DNA from: Roseiconus lacunae
GTDB lineage: Bacteria; Planctomycetota; Planctomycetia; Pirellulales; Pirellulaceae
Length of the DNA: 64,000 bases
Assembly (NCBI RefSeq): GCF_008312935.1
Contig: NZ_VSZO01000010.1
Location: forward strand, 310,001-374,000
Reading direction: 5' to 3'
The translations under genes were made by a program, and so were the position numbers. Below are positions 1 through 9,800 of the stretch, piece by piece (the first letter of the stretch is position 1; each line of letters starts with the position of its first letter). A model generated the notes under the pieces. That model saw only the letters and a program-made list of their open reading frames with translations, did not search any database and was not told the DNA's origin.

Positions 1-188
1 AGCATTTTGCTCAGTCCCGCCGGTGCCGCCATCGGCCGATTGAGTAACACCGCAAAGACATTCTCGGTATCTTGATGGACGACCAGAGAAACAGATCGAT
101 TCAGCATCGGATCCTGGACAGTGGTCGATGCGACCAGCAATTTGCCGACCAGAGAATCAGACGGTTGTAAGGCGTTGGAATCCATCAT
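1..188 (-). CDS. AlgH/YqgE family protein (UPF0301), N-terminal part only
   Basis: The minus strand from about 188 encodes MMDSNALQPSDSLVGKLLVA and continues through a segment with DPMLNRSVSLVV and VFAVLLNRPM, then runs off the window edge. The order 'G(K/H)LLVA...DPxFxRSVxxxxxH...GxxLNRP' is the start of the AlgH/YqgE (UPF0301) family. The biochemical role of that family is not settled, although AlgH was first linked to alginate regulation in Pseudomonas. Two adjacent ATG codons (ending at 188 and 185) are possible starts. It is divergent from pdxH at 377. Only about 62 codons are visible, so the family call rests on the N-terminal block alone. Confidence 0.8.
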   Translation of the reverse strand, partial: MMDSNALQPSDSLVGKLLVASTTVQDPMLNRSVSLVVHQDTENVFAVLLNRPMAAPAGLSKM

Positions 189-376
189 CGGTTGTCTCAA
201 AAAACAAAAGAAAAGTGTGCCAAATTGGCAGGTCTTCTTGCGTGTAACCTAGCAACTCTTTTAGGGTTGCAACGCCTGTGCCAAACCGCGACAGATGCCA
301 GTTTGCCGACTGAAAACACCGGCGAAACCCGCCGAAAGCAAGCGATCATTGCTCCGAAAATCAATGCGAGGCTTCC

Positions 377-1024
377 ATGAGTTTGTATGAGATGCGAAAA
401 AGTTACACACTCTCGACCCTATTAGAGAAAGACATTGATCCCAACCCGATGGTTCAGTTCAAAACTTGGCTGAGCGAGGCACTCCAAGGAGATTTGCCCG
501 ACTGGGTCGAGGTCAACGCGATGACGCTTTCGACCAGCGATGGAAAAGGCGAAGTGTCCAGCCGGATCGTGTTGCTAAAGGGACTGGAGCAGGATCGCTT
601 TTGGTTCTATACCAATTACGATTCGGACAAGGCCGCACAGATGGAGTCAAATTCGCACGTCGCACTGTGCTTTTTGTGGCAACATATTCAACGTCAAGTG
701 CGCGTCACCGGCACGGTCTCAAAGGCACCACGTGATCAGTCCGAAGCGTACTTCCGCAAACGTCCTCGGGACAGCCAATTGGGGGCGATTGTCAGTAGCC
801 AGTCCTCCGTGGTCGAATCCCGTGAAGTCCTCGAACGGCGACTTGCCGAGCTAAAGCAGCAGCACGGGGATTCCAACCCAATTCCTTGCCCCGACAATTG
901 GGGCGGATATTGTGTTGACCCGATCACCATTGAATTTTGGCAGGGGCGTGATAGCCGGCTTCACGACCGCCTTCGCTATCGGAAAGACGCTTCGAACTGG
1001 CGAGTCGAGCGGCTCGCACCCTAA
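377..1024 (+). CDS. pdxH: Pyridoxamine 5'-phosphate oxidase
   Basis: The 215-residue product has the usual PdxH length and can be followed end to end against the E. coli enzyme. It shows SSRIVLLKGL and FYTNYDSDKA near residues 55-85 (FMN-binding half), FLWQHIQRQVRVTG, the block FRKRPRDSQLGA, and the C-terminal WGGYCVDPITIEFWQG...RLHDRLRY that ends in RLAP. The enzyme oxidises pyridoxamine or pyridoxine 5'-phosphate to pyridoxal 5'-phosphate with FMN and oxygen, in the cytosol, as the last step of B6 synthesis and salvage. The ATG at 377 gives the expected N-terminus (MSLYEMRKSYTLSTL). The next gene starts 53 bp downstream on the same strand, so they may be cotranscribed. Confidence 0.97.
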   Translation: MSLYEMRKSYTLSTLLEKDIDPNPMVQFKTWLSEALQGDLPDWVEVNAMTLSTSDGKGEVSSRIVLLKGLEQDRFWFYTNYDSDKAAQMESNSHVALCFLWQHIQRQVRVTGTVSKAPRDQSEAYFRKRPRDSQLGAIVSSQSSVVESREVLERRLAELKQQHGDSNPIPCPDNWGGYCVDPITIEFWQGRDSRLHDRLRYRKDASNWRVERLAP

Positions 1025-1077
1025 CACACGATCGAACCAGCCTCCGCAAAAGTTTGGCAACCTGGCTGACCTTCCAA

Positions 1078-1821
1078 ATGAAACTGACAAGTCGACACAA
1101 GGCGATCGGAATCTCCATCGTCGCTCACGCAATCCTACTCGCCGTTCTGCTTGCGTGGATGGTGCCAAAGACGACATCCAAATCCTCCACGGCTGCTCGG
1201 CCGGCTCCTCCTTCAGGCCCCCCCCAGGAGCATGCTGCTCCCGCAAAGGAGCCGTTGCCATCCCCAACTATTTCGCCGCCACCGATGGAGAAAATCTCTG
1301 AGCGAGAGATTCAACAATCAGTCGACCGGCAGCTGGAAGCGGTTGAACGTTTGCCCGATGAACGCAAATTGACTGAGTTGGAAAAGAACGCGAAACGATT
1401 GCAATCGATTGCCAGCCCAGAGTCAGTCGAGCGAACAGCAACGACGGTCGCAAAATCACTCGGGGTCGACACTCAGCAGTACGCTACGATCGATAAGACG
1501 GTTGAAGGTTCGCTTGACGTTGCTTCTGCGCAAATTGAAGACGTCATCCGCATTCAAGATTCCGATGGAACTTGGAATTACACCGCAAAAATGGTTGACC
1601 GGCATGGTCACCGCAGCCAAGTACCGATGAGCCAGCAGGATGGCGAAAAGCTCTACGATACCTTTCAAATAATGGCGAAGTATCCAATGATGCGAGGCGT
1701 TTACCAATCTGTGGTGATGCCGATGTTGCAAAAGCTAACCAGTGACTCGGCGGAGGCAACGAAGCCGAGTCAACCGACGGCCGCCGAGGTCGATGCGGCC
1801 GAACCAACTGACGAACCCTAA
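1078..1821 (+). CDS. Hypothetical membrane-anchored protein with proline-rich stalk
   Basis: The product is 247 residues from the ATG at 1078, which I prefer over an upstream TTG at 1054 because it puts a short basic stretch (MKLTSRHKAIG) directly before one hydrophobic helix (about residues 8-28). A Pro/Ala-rich linker follows (about 30-75), then a charged, probably helical segment with EREIQQSVDRQLEAVE, and a C-terminal part containing DVIRIQDSDGTWNY. The plan of one N-terminal membrane helix plus Pro-rich spacer resembles TonB/TolA-like envelope proteins, but I see no TonB C-terminal motif. It could also be a plain anchored periplasmic protein. I recognise no named family. It follows pdxH closely on the same strand. 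Confidence 0.7.
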   Translation: MKLTSRHKAIGISIVAHAILLAVLLAWMVPKTTSKSSTAARPAPPSGPPQEHAAPAKEPLPSPTISPPPMEKISEREIQQSVDRQLEAVERLPDERKLTELEKNAKRLQSIASPESVERTATTVAKSLGVDTQQYATIDKTVEGSLDVASAQIEDVIRIQDSDGTWNYTAKMVDRHGHRSQVPMSQQDGEKLYDTFQIMAKYPMMRGVYQSVVMPMLQKLTSDSAEATKPSQPTAAEVDAAEPTDEP

Positions 1822-1851
1822 ATTCTTTGAGAACGAGCAGTACCGGCGGAT

Positions 1852-3009
1852 TTAACTGCCGATGGAATAGCGGAAGATTGCGGCCGATGCGTTCGTCTGT
1901 TCGCTATCACGCTCGTCGGCAACGACGACCTCGCCTCCTGTTTGAATCGTCAGTCTTACCGCTTCGTCCAGCAAGTTGTCCGGCCCGTCAGGACTGACCG
2001 AAACCGATCGCTTATCTTTATCGAACGATCCTCGAACGGGCGTTTGTTGCTGGACGATCAGTGTCTCAACACGGCCATCGAGCGCGGCGAGCAGGATCTC
2101 ATCAAGCTTGGTCGACCCGAGGCCCTTGCCCAATGCATTGCCAAGTTTTTCGCCGAGCGAATTACTGACGCCATGAGTTTGAGACTGACGTGTTTCAAGT
2201 AGTCGAGTGTTCCGCGCCGTTTCATTGAGGCTATCGGGGCTGGCTGAGATAACGTGGCCGATGGTTAGGTCGCAGTTGGACTTGAAGTGCCCCTGCACCT
2301 CTTCGGTCGCCATGATCCACAGCGGACCGTCATGATCATAGGCGTGACTTTTTAAACGCTTGGCGATCTGGTTGAGGTACATTTGCCGGTCAGCTTCGAT
2401 CTTCTGTTCGCCGAGCCCCTGGCCGTGGTACATCGCGACGTCTGAACCGCCGCTGCCTCCTGACTGCGTGTGGTACTGAAGCTGTTGTTCGGGATCACGC
2501 TCGGTCACAATATCGTCGTAGGCGGCCGGGAAGCCGCCCGTCGTGACTTCGGTGACCGAACTTTGGTGCACGTGAAGCAAGCTCGCACGCTCCCAACTGA
2601 GCGTTAGCACGAGCGGCGTTGCCATGGTGTTGGATTGCGCGGCGAGCTGACAAAGTGAAAAGTGGCTACCGACGGTGACTTCTTCTTTAGGCTCTGTCGG
2701 TAACGAAATCCATGCCTGACGCGTGGGGCTGATCAGGATCGCCAGACCATGAGATTGATGTTGCCAAAAAGTCGAGTCATGCTCCATCCCGGCAACTTCT
2801 TCAAGTGTTTTTTTGAGAGTGTCGTTCCCACCGTCAAGTTGCTCGTGGGCCTGTCGAACTAAGTTCTTCAAACGGATCGGCGCTTGCGTTGTCTCAGGAC
2901 CCGCCGTTGCCGTTTTCATGTAGATCGACACACAGCGTTCCGAAGTTTCGTTGGCGAGTTCGTTGAGGAGTTCTTTGGAAGGCAGTTCGGTTTTCGTTGC
3001 GGTCTTCAT
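1852..3009 (-). CDS. Bacterial eRF1-like (baeRF) family protein
   Basis: This 385-residue cytosolic protein has no signal peptide. The C-terminal third reads like domain 3 of archaeo-eukaryotic release factors: KLDEILLAALDGRVETLIVQ, then LLDEAVRLTIQTGGEVVVAD, and a final SAAIFRYSI. The layout 'deal...A...GrV..L.v ... A...tl..GG.v' matches eRF1/Pelota-like proteins and the bacterial baeRF families. The middle (about 165-215) contains a Gly/Ser/Gln-rich loop with HTQSGGSGGSDVAMYHGQG, where eRF1 has its functional loop, but I do not see the GGQ peptide-release tripeptide. A role on ribosomes or in stress is inferred from the fold only. It is transcribed towards pdxH and its neighbour (tail to tail, 30 bp). 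Confidence 0.75.
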   Translation of the reverse strand: MKTATKTELPSKELLNELANETSERCVSIYMKTATAGPETTQAPIRLKNLVRQAHEQLDGGNDTLKKTLEEVAGMEHDSTFWQHQSHGLAILISPTRQAWISLPTEPKEEVTVGSHFSLCQLAAQSNTMATPLVLTLSWERASLLHVHQSSVTEVTTGGFPAAYDDIVTERDPEQQLQYHTQSGGSGGSDVAMYHGQGLGEQKIEADRQMYLNQIAKRLKSHAYDHDGPLWIMATEEVQGHFKSNCDLTIGHVISASPDSLNETARNTRLLETRQSQTHGVSNSLGEKLGNALGKGLGSTKLDEILLAALDGRVETLIVQQQTPVRGSFDKDKRSVSVSPDGPDNLLDEAVRLTIQTGGEVVVADERDSEQTNASAAIFRYSIGS

Positions 3010-3084
3010 CTTGCGTTCGCCTGGGTTAGAGATTGGGAATGCTCGGTGTGGAAAGCGAGTGCTTCGTTTCGATCCGGTTCTAAA

Positions 3085-3148
3085 ATTAGCCGAATGGCGT
3101 TAGCCCCGGTTTCCGAGCGACAACCGGAGCTAATGCCCGTCGGCTGAA
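3085..3148. repeat. REP-like intergenic palindrome, copy 1
   Basis: An imperfect inverted repeat. The left arm GGCGTTAGCCCCGGTT (from 3097) pairs with AACCGGAGCTAATGCC (ending 3137) with two mismatches around the loop TCCGAGCGAC. Outer ATTAGCCGA and TCGGCTGA extend the stem. A related element, including the shared tail GGAAGACT/TGAAGACT, lies at 43450-43517, just beyond the other end of the giant gene. Such GGCTAACGCC-type palindromes look like dispersed REP-type elements. A transcription terminator or RNA-processing role is possible but not shown. Confidence 0.65.
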
Positions 3149-3868
3149 GACTCTTGCCAGCGATTTCAAACGGAACTAAGCACTCGATCCAAGGAGCAAA
3201 CTGATCAATGAGGCAAAGTGCATGCCGTAACGAGTCTGTGAGTCTAGAAACGGTGGTTCGTGAGCCGATTGACGCGTGATACGAGGCGCGATTTAACGGA
3301 TTCAATCACCCGGCACTTCGCGGCGGGGTGGTGGTGATCGCCGGTATGCGAATTGAAAGCAAGCTTCGGATTGACGGTTATGAAGCCAATCCGGTGACAA
3401 ACTCACCAAAAATACCGCGTCCGCGAGCTCCCACGCGGGGAGGAAGCGGGCAAAAATCGGCGAATCTCCATCCGCCAGTGGCTGGCGGCAAAGCGACATC
3501 CCAGCGGTGCTTGGTCACTTGCATTTGACCGGGGTGGGCGTCATCCTGGACCCATCGCATGGACGGTGCGAGTCTCCGCAATGAGGCGTGTGATAGACGA
3601 ACAGTCACTGATGATCGGCACTCGTCGAATTCACCGATTTTTCCTGCCCGAATTGGCCTTGGAACGATCGCGGATGGGGCGCGGACTTTTGTTTTTCGCG
3701 AGCTTTCGTCGTTCGGTCCCAGGTTCTCGGTGCTGCTCTTTACGCGGATCTGCTGGCCCAAAACGCGATGACTTTTCATAACCACACTCTCGGTGGCCAG
3801 ACCGCGAACGACGGATTCCATGCCTTTGGTGTTTAGGCAGTTGTCTCTTGTCCCCGGTTCACCACCGC

Positions 3869-3876
3869 AGGAAAGG
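3869..3876 (+). promoter_or_regulatory. Ribosome binding site deciding the giant gene's start
   Basis: AGGAAAGG ends 7 bases before the ATG at 3884. The frame is open further upstream to a TTG at 3848, but that codon lacks such a site, and the ATG gives an N-terminus (MRRTRGGLRK) of the usual basic planctomycete type before the LEPR-XLL-like motif. Confidence 0.6.
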
Positions 3877-3883
3877 CAACGCG

Positions 3884-6800
3884 ATGAGACGGACCAGGGG
3901 CGGGCTGCGCAAGCAGGCTGGGGTGAGGCAGGTGCTGCGTGACAAGAAGCGTGTTCGTACTGCGACACTGGCGCGAAAACGATCTTCACGGCGACGAATT
4001 CGAGCCCCGTTTGAAACCCTTGAACAGCGTCATCTTTTAGCGGCGGTCCAGTGGGATGGCGGAGGCGACGGCGTCAGTTGGCACGATCGGTTGAACTGGG
4101 ACACCGATCAGTTGCCCTCGCCGACCGATGACGTTGCGTTAACAGATCTCGCTGCTGACCTGGTGGTCACGATCTCGGAAAACACCCATGTCGCCTCGGT
4201 AGAAACGACCGAGAAACTGCACCTCGTCGGCGCGGAGCTGAAAACGACTTCTTTGGTCGCCGCCGAACTTGTGCTCGACAACGCAACGCTGTCCGGGACG
4301 AACACCGCAGCCCCGTCCGTGTTGGTCACCGACCGGCTCTCGATTGACCAGTCAGCGAGCGACTTTATGGTCGCCGGACAACTTCAAGTCGACGGCGATC
4401 TATTTCTGGCATCGCCGATCACTTTGATCGCCGACGGACCACAGGCATCGCTCGATGTCGCCGGCGATGTGAATTTGCAGCAAGCGCAATTGACCGCCAC
4501 CGCAGGTGGCACGATTTCGATGCCGAACGTGTCGTCGCACTGGTTTGATTCCCAGGCCAACAACGAGTCGCAAGTCTTTTTTGCCGAGGGAGCCGGCAGT
4601 GAAATTAACCTGAGCGGCGTCAAGCAATTGCGTGGAGGACGTCACTACAACAACCATCTAAACTTCGTCGCCATCGCTGGCGGCTCCATCGATCTGTCTT
4701 CGGTCGAGAGCGTGGTCGATCCTACCGAAGGCAACACGGGCCTACGATCAACCAGCTTTGAAGCGGCCGGACTAGATAGCCACATCGATCTATCGTCCCT
4801 ACAAACGATCGTTGATCAAAACCCCGATAATCGAAGTCGTCTCGCAGTGACTGGCGGTGCGGCAATCACGCTCGCTTCGTTGAAGAACGCCCAAGCGATT
4901 GAGATTCAAGTCGGCGGGGAAAACGGACTTTCGATTCCCGCGATTGAGTCGCTCGTCGATTCCAGTGTTGTCGTTCGCGACGTCGACCAAACGCTCGCGT
5001 TACTTCGGCTGGCGACGGGAACGGAGTTTGACATCGAAGGCGTTCAACTTTCACTGCCGCTGGTCGATCGCTTGACCGAGGGCGGTATCACGGTGACCGC
5101 CGGCGGAACTATCGACGCACCACTGCTTGAGAACATCGATGGATCTGACCTGGATGTTCGTGGCGGGAGCACGTTGGTATTGCCAAATGTCACCTCGTTC
5201 GAACACTTCGCGACCGAGATCTCGACCGTTCGGCAGTGGAGTGTCAGTGGCAGCGGTTCGCGGCTTGAACTTCCTGATTTGCGATCGATCGATGGAGCGA
5301 CGACGTACGGCGGAGTCCATTCGATTGACGTTTCCGGCGGCGGCCTGCTCTCGTTGCCACAGTTGAAACAAATCGTTGACCCTGCGACTGGCAATCCAAA
5401 TTTTCGGCGCGTCGAGTTAGTGGTGACCGATAGCGGAAGCCGCTTGGAGCTCGATTCACTCGTGTCGATCACGGATCGATCGTCGGGATCTGCAAGCCTA
5501 GCGTCCATCATCGACGCCTCTGACGGGGGCGTTCTGGTCGCTCCGCAATTGACCTTCATCGAAGGTGTTGCCACGACGATCGATACCCCCGGTGATCTTC
5601 AACTCCAGGGGCTCGAATCGATCCGCGAAAGCGACGTGACAATCGATGGGCGCCCGAGCAATCTCGAATCGTTAGCGTTCATCGAAGGCACCACGCTGAG
5701 ACTCGCCGATACCGATGCGGTCTTGGACCAGATCACACGTTTCGAACACAACGTATTGATCACCGATCGCTCCGCGACGGTGCAGATGCCGTTGGTCCAG
5801 AGTTTGGATGGATCTGGTTTCGAGGCCTACGGCGGGACGACCATCGCGTTTCCCGGCATCACCGAATATCGGCTTGATCCACGAGAACCGAACGAACAAC
5901 AACACTGGATCGCGGACGGCGCGGGGAGCAACCTGGATTTGTCCGGATTGCGCTGGATCGCAGGCGGCGACCAGTACAACACACGCTTGAGTGTCGAAGC
6001 GAGTAACGGCGGCTCGATTGATTTGCAGCAAACTCGCCAAGTGGTCGATCCGATCGAAGGCAATCCCAGTTTCCGGCAGGTCGCGTTCAATGCCATAGGC
6101 GATGGCTCGACAATCCATCTCGATCAACTGACCAACGTGATCGATCGAGATGGCAATCTGACTTCATCGTTAACCGAAGCAGCCGGTGGTCAATTGATCG
6201 CACCCATGCTTCAAAGTTTGGTCAACACAACACTGATGGGCGAGATGTCCGCGCCGTCGGCGGTCGCCGAATCCGGGCAGTCGGTACTTTCCAGCGATGG
6301 TGATGCAAGTTTTCCGCTCTCGATTCCCGGTCATGATTCACAAACGATCGTTTGGGTCGGCGGCGAAGGGGATTGGAACGACGCGGCGATGTGGATCGGG
6401 GGACGCGTTCCAGGGGCATCCGATGACGTCGAACTAACGACGGGGACGGTCACGATTTCTGCCGGCGACCATGCCGTTCGTTCAATCCGCGGTGACGGCG
6501 GGTTGACGGTGAGTGGAGGTTCATTGACCGTCCATGGCGATTCGCTAATCGGAGGCGATTTCTCGCTTGCACCTGGAACATCACTCACCGTTCAAGGCCA
6601 ACAGGCCCGTTTGGTTTTAAACGGGAACCAATCGATCGATGGGGCCAATCTTTTCGTCAGTGATGGTGGCGAGTTGCGTTTCCGGCATCTCAGCAATTAC
6701 TCGCACGCCGGGACCAGCAGCGAGGTTCGCGGTTGGGTGGTTCAAGGCAACGGGAGTCGTCTGGTCTTTGATCAGTTGACGCACCTGACCGGAGGAACGC

Positions 6801-9800
6801 ACTACAACACCCAAATCAACTTGGAAGCACATTCCGGCGGTGCGATCGAACTTCCGGAATTAATCGAGATCGCCGACGGAATCGGTGGCAACACGAATTT
6901 GCGGGCCATCAATTTGCTTGCCAGCGGTTGGGGCAGCGCGATCCGTTTACCAAAGCTTAACCGGTTCATCGATCAGTCCACCACTCCATCCACCCCGGCA
7001 ACCTATTCCCGACTTCACGCTCGCTTGGGAGGCGAAATCCAATCGCCCGGTTTGGAGACCATCGACGGTATCGAAGTCAGGCGGGACGTATTCAGCACGA
7101 TTGATTTGTCGAGCATTACAACATTCGACAACGGAGCCTTGCATGTCGATGGTTTTGATATTTCATTGCCATCAGTCGCGTCCAGCAATGGAACAAACTT
7201 TTTCGTCCGTCATGGGACGTTGCAACTCGCCGCACTGGAAAGACTACGGCGAGGCGGATTACATGCAAGCTCGCAGGGAACGTTCGTCGCCCCGAAGCTG
7301 TTTCAAATCGATGGAAGTCAGCTTCGCACCCGGCAAGGGGCCACGATTGAGCTGCCACTGGTGACCGCCTACGAACACCTCTCCGTCGGAAATTCCGAAG
7401 AACGATTGATCGAAGCAACCGGAATCGGAAGTGTGATTTCGCTGCCCGAATTGGCTTCGGTCATCGGCCCGACCACCTACGCATCGCAGCTTGTTTTCAG
7501 ATCTGACGACGGCGGTTTGATCGACCTACCCAAGCTAACGATGATCAGTGAAAACGACACCGGGAACACCGCGTACCGTGGTGTTCAATTGATTGCCGAA
7601 CGGCAAGGTAGTCGTATCGAAACGCCACGATTAACGTCATTCATCGATATCGGTGAGACGGCGATCACCCAAGACACGGCACGCGGGTATTCCGGAATCA
7701 CGGTGACCGGCGGAGCAACGATCACAACCTCGGCGATCACGACGCTTCAAGGTGTTCGCATCTTTGCTGACTTGCAAAGCGAGGTTGATGTGGCGTCAAT
7801 CGAAACGGCGGTCAATAGCGTGATTGACCTTGTCGGTGAAAAAGAGATCGACTTCGACAGCCTTGAGCACGCACCGGGGACCGCACTTCGTTTCAATGGA
7901 GCGTCCGCGCGATTTCCAAAGTTGACCAGTTTGGTCGGTGGTGAATTGTCGGTGATAAAATCAGCAACCATCGACGCGCCGTTACTAACGAACATCGATT
8001 CGGCGACGGTTATCTCTGCCGCCGGAAACACGTTGTCGTTCCCCGGCGTCACCGCGATCACACATCGGACAACGGCGGCCGGCCAGTCAATGCGGCTGCG
8101 AGTCGAAGGAGAACAGAGTCGTCTGGAGCTGCCAAACGTCACCGCGATCGAAGGCGGCACGCACTACGACAGTCGCGTCATCCTTGAAGCATTATCCGGT
8201 GGCGTGCTCGATTTATCGGGCGTGGTCTCGATGCTGGATCCCGCAGAGGGCAACGTCAACTACCGGCGATTCGAAGTGCTCGGTGAAGGCACCGGAAGCC
8301 ATGTGAATTTGCGATCGCTGTCGCAGCTTCACGATCGTTCGGCCGGCAGTCTGACCGCAGGTAATTTGTCGTCGCTAATCACGTCGCGTTACGGAGCAGT
8401 TGTCGAGCTTGGTGAGGTCGCGATGCTCGAAACTTCGCTATCTGGAGTTCGAGTCGTCACGCAGACCAACGGGACCATCGCCGGCCATTTACGGATCGAA
8501 TCCGATTCAATCTTGACCGGCGATTCGACGGTGGATGGCGATGTAACGGTGGCGGGAACCGTTCGGCCCCACTCCCATTTGACGATCACACGGACTGTAA
8601 GTCTGACGCCTTCTGGGATCATTGAATTTGAAATCGCTGGGACATCACCTGCGATTGATTACGGCACGCTCACGGCCGGGCGTGTGGAGTTTGCCGGAAC
8701 GATTGAGCTGATCAAAGGCGATGATTTTCAGCCGCAGCGTGGAGACAGCTTTCAGCTGATGGCGTTCGACCAGCGAATCGGAACGCCCACGTACGCGGGA
8801 GTGGACTTTGGCAGCGAGGTTTTATCACCGGAGCTGACCGATCAAACACTGGAAATAGTCGCCGGGTTTTCCAGTGGTCCGTCGGTTGAATCAGTGCAAG
8901 TATCTGATGCTGCGGATGATTCCGATGGACCTTTCGTGGTGATCACCTTTAGTGAATTGATTGACGAAACATCGTTGACGGTCGATGACTTTCTTTTGAG
9001 CGGCCCCGGCGGCGAAGAAGTCGATGTCGAATCGATCGTGGCCCTCGAAGCATCGCCCAGGCAGTATCTGATTCGTCCGAAACGAGATCAGTACGTCGAC
9101 GGCACGTATGACTTGACGATCGGACCTGAGATCTTAGATCGTGTCGGTAACGCGATGAATCAAGACGCCGATCAGGTCAACGGTGAACCGATTGAGGATC
9201 GGTTCACGACATCGTTTCAGTGGACGTTACCCGATCTGCGTCTCGCCGAACAGTCGTTTTCGACCGATCAATCCGACTATCAGTTCGGTCAAGATATGGC
9301 GATTTCATTCGCGATTGTCAACGCGGGAGTCGTGGCAGCCGGCGGAAGCGATTGGGTGGATCGCATCTACCTTTCTGATGACACCATTCTTGGCGATGAC
9401 GATGTTTTGTTGTCATCGCTAGATCACAGCGGCGTGCTAAATTCGGGTGATCGATACGTTGTTTCAACGATCGCATCGCTGCCGCTCACCGAATCGTTGC
9501 GGTCGGGAACGTACTACTTGCTGATATCGGTTGACGATGAAAAGCAAATTAGCGAGTTGTCGGAAGAAAACACATTCGTCTCCGGCCCTTTATCGATCAG
9601 TATCCCACCACTGATCGATCTTACCCCCAAAGCGATTTCCGGACCGAACCTATCGCAACCAAGCAAATCAACTGACTTCAGTTGGACTGTGACCAATCAA
9701 GGCGATCTGCCGACCGATGATCGTTGGTTCGACCAAATTAACTTGCGATCGATCGTCGATCCGGACCAAGTGTTTGTCGCCGGTCGAGTCTTTCACTCAA

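Larger units (their letters stand above)
3010..3883. other. 874-bp intergenic region upstream of the giant gene
   Basis: I see no convincing gene here. The region contains an intergenic palindromic repeat (3085-3148), a short perfect hairpin at 3472-3488 (CCGCCAG, TGG, CTGGCGG), and presumably the promoters of the flanking divergent genes, although no clear -35/-10 pair stood out. Open frames on both strands lack recognisable protein features, and one overlaps the start of the giant gene in antisense. Confidence 0.6.

Noticed and set aside
192-380. 62-codon frame starting at TTG just before pdxH
   Set aside because: It overlaps the pdxH start, has a weak start codon and no recognisable features; it fills the promoter region between divergent genes.
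3848-3883. Upstream TTG start for the giant gene
   Set aside because: The ATG at 3884 has an AGGAAAGG site at good distance and gives the expected basic N-terminus.
3378-3989. 203-codon minus-strand frame across the start of the giant gene
   Set aside because: Its composition is low-complexity and unlike a protein core, and it is antisense to the RBS and N-terminus of a clear gene.
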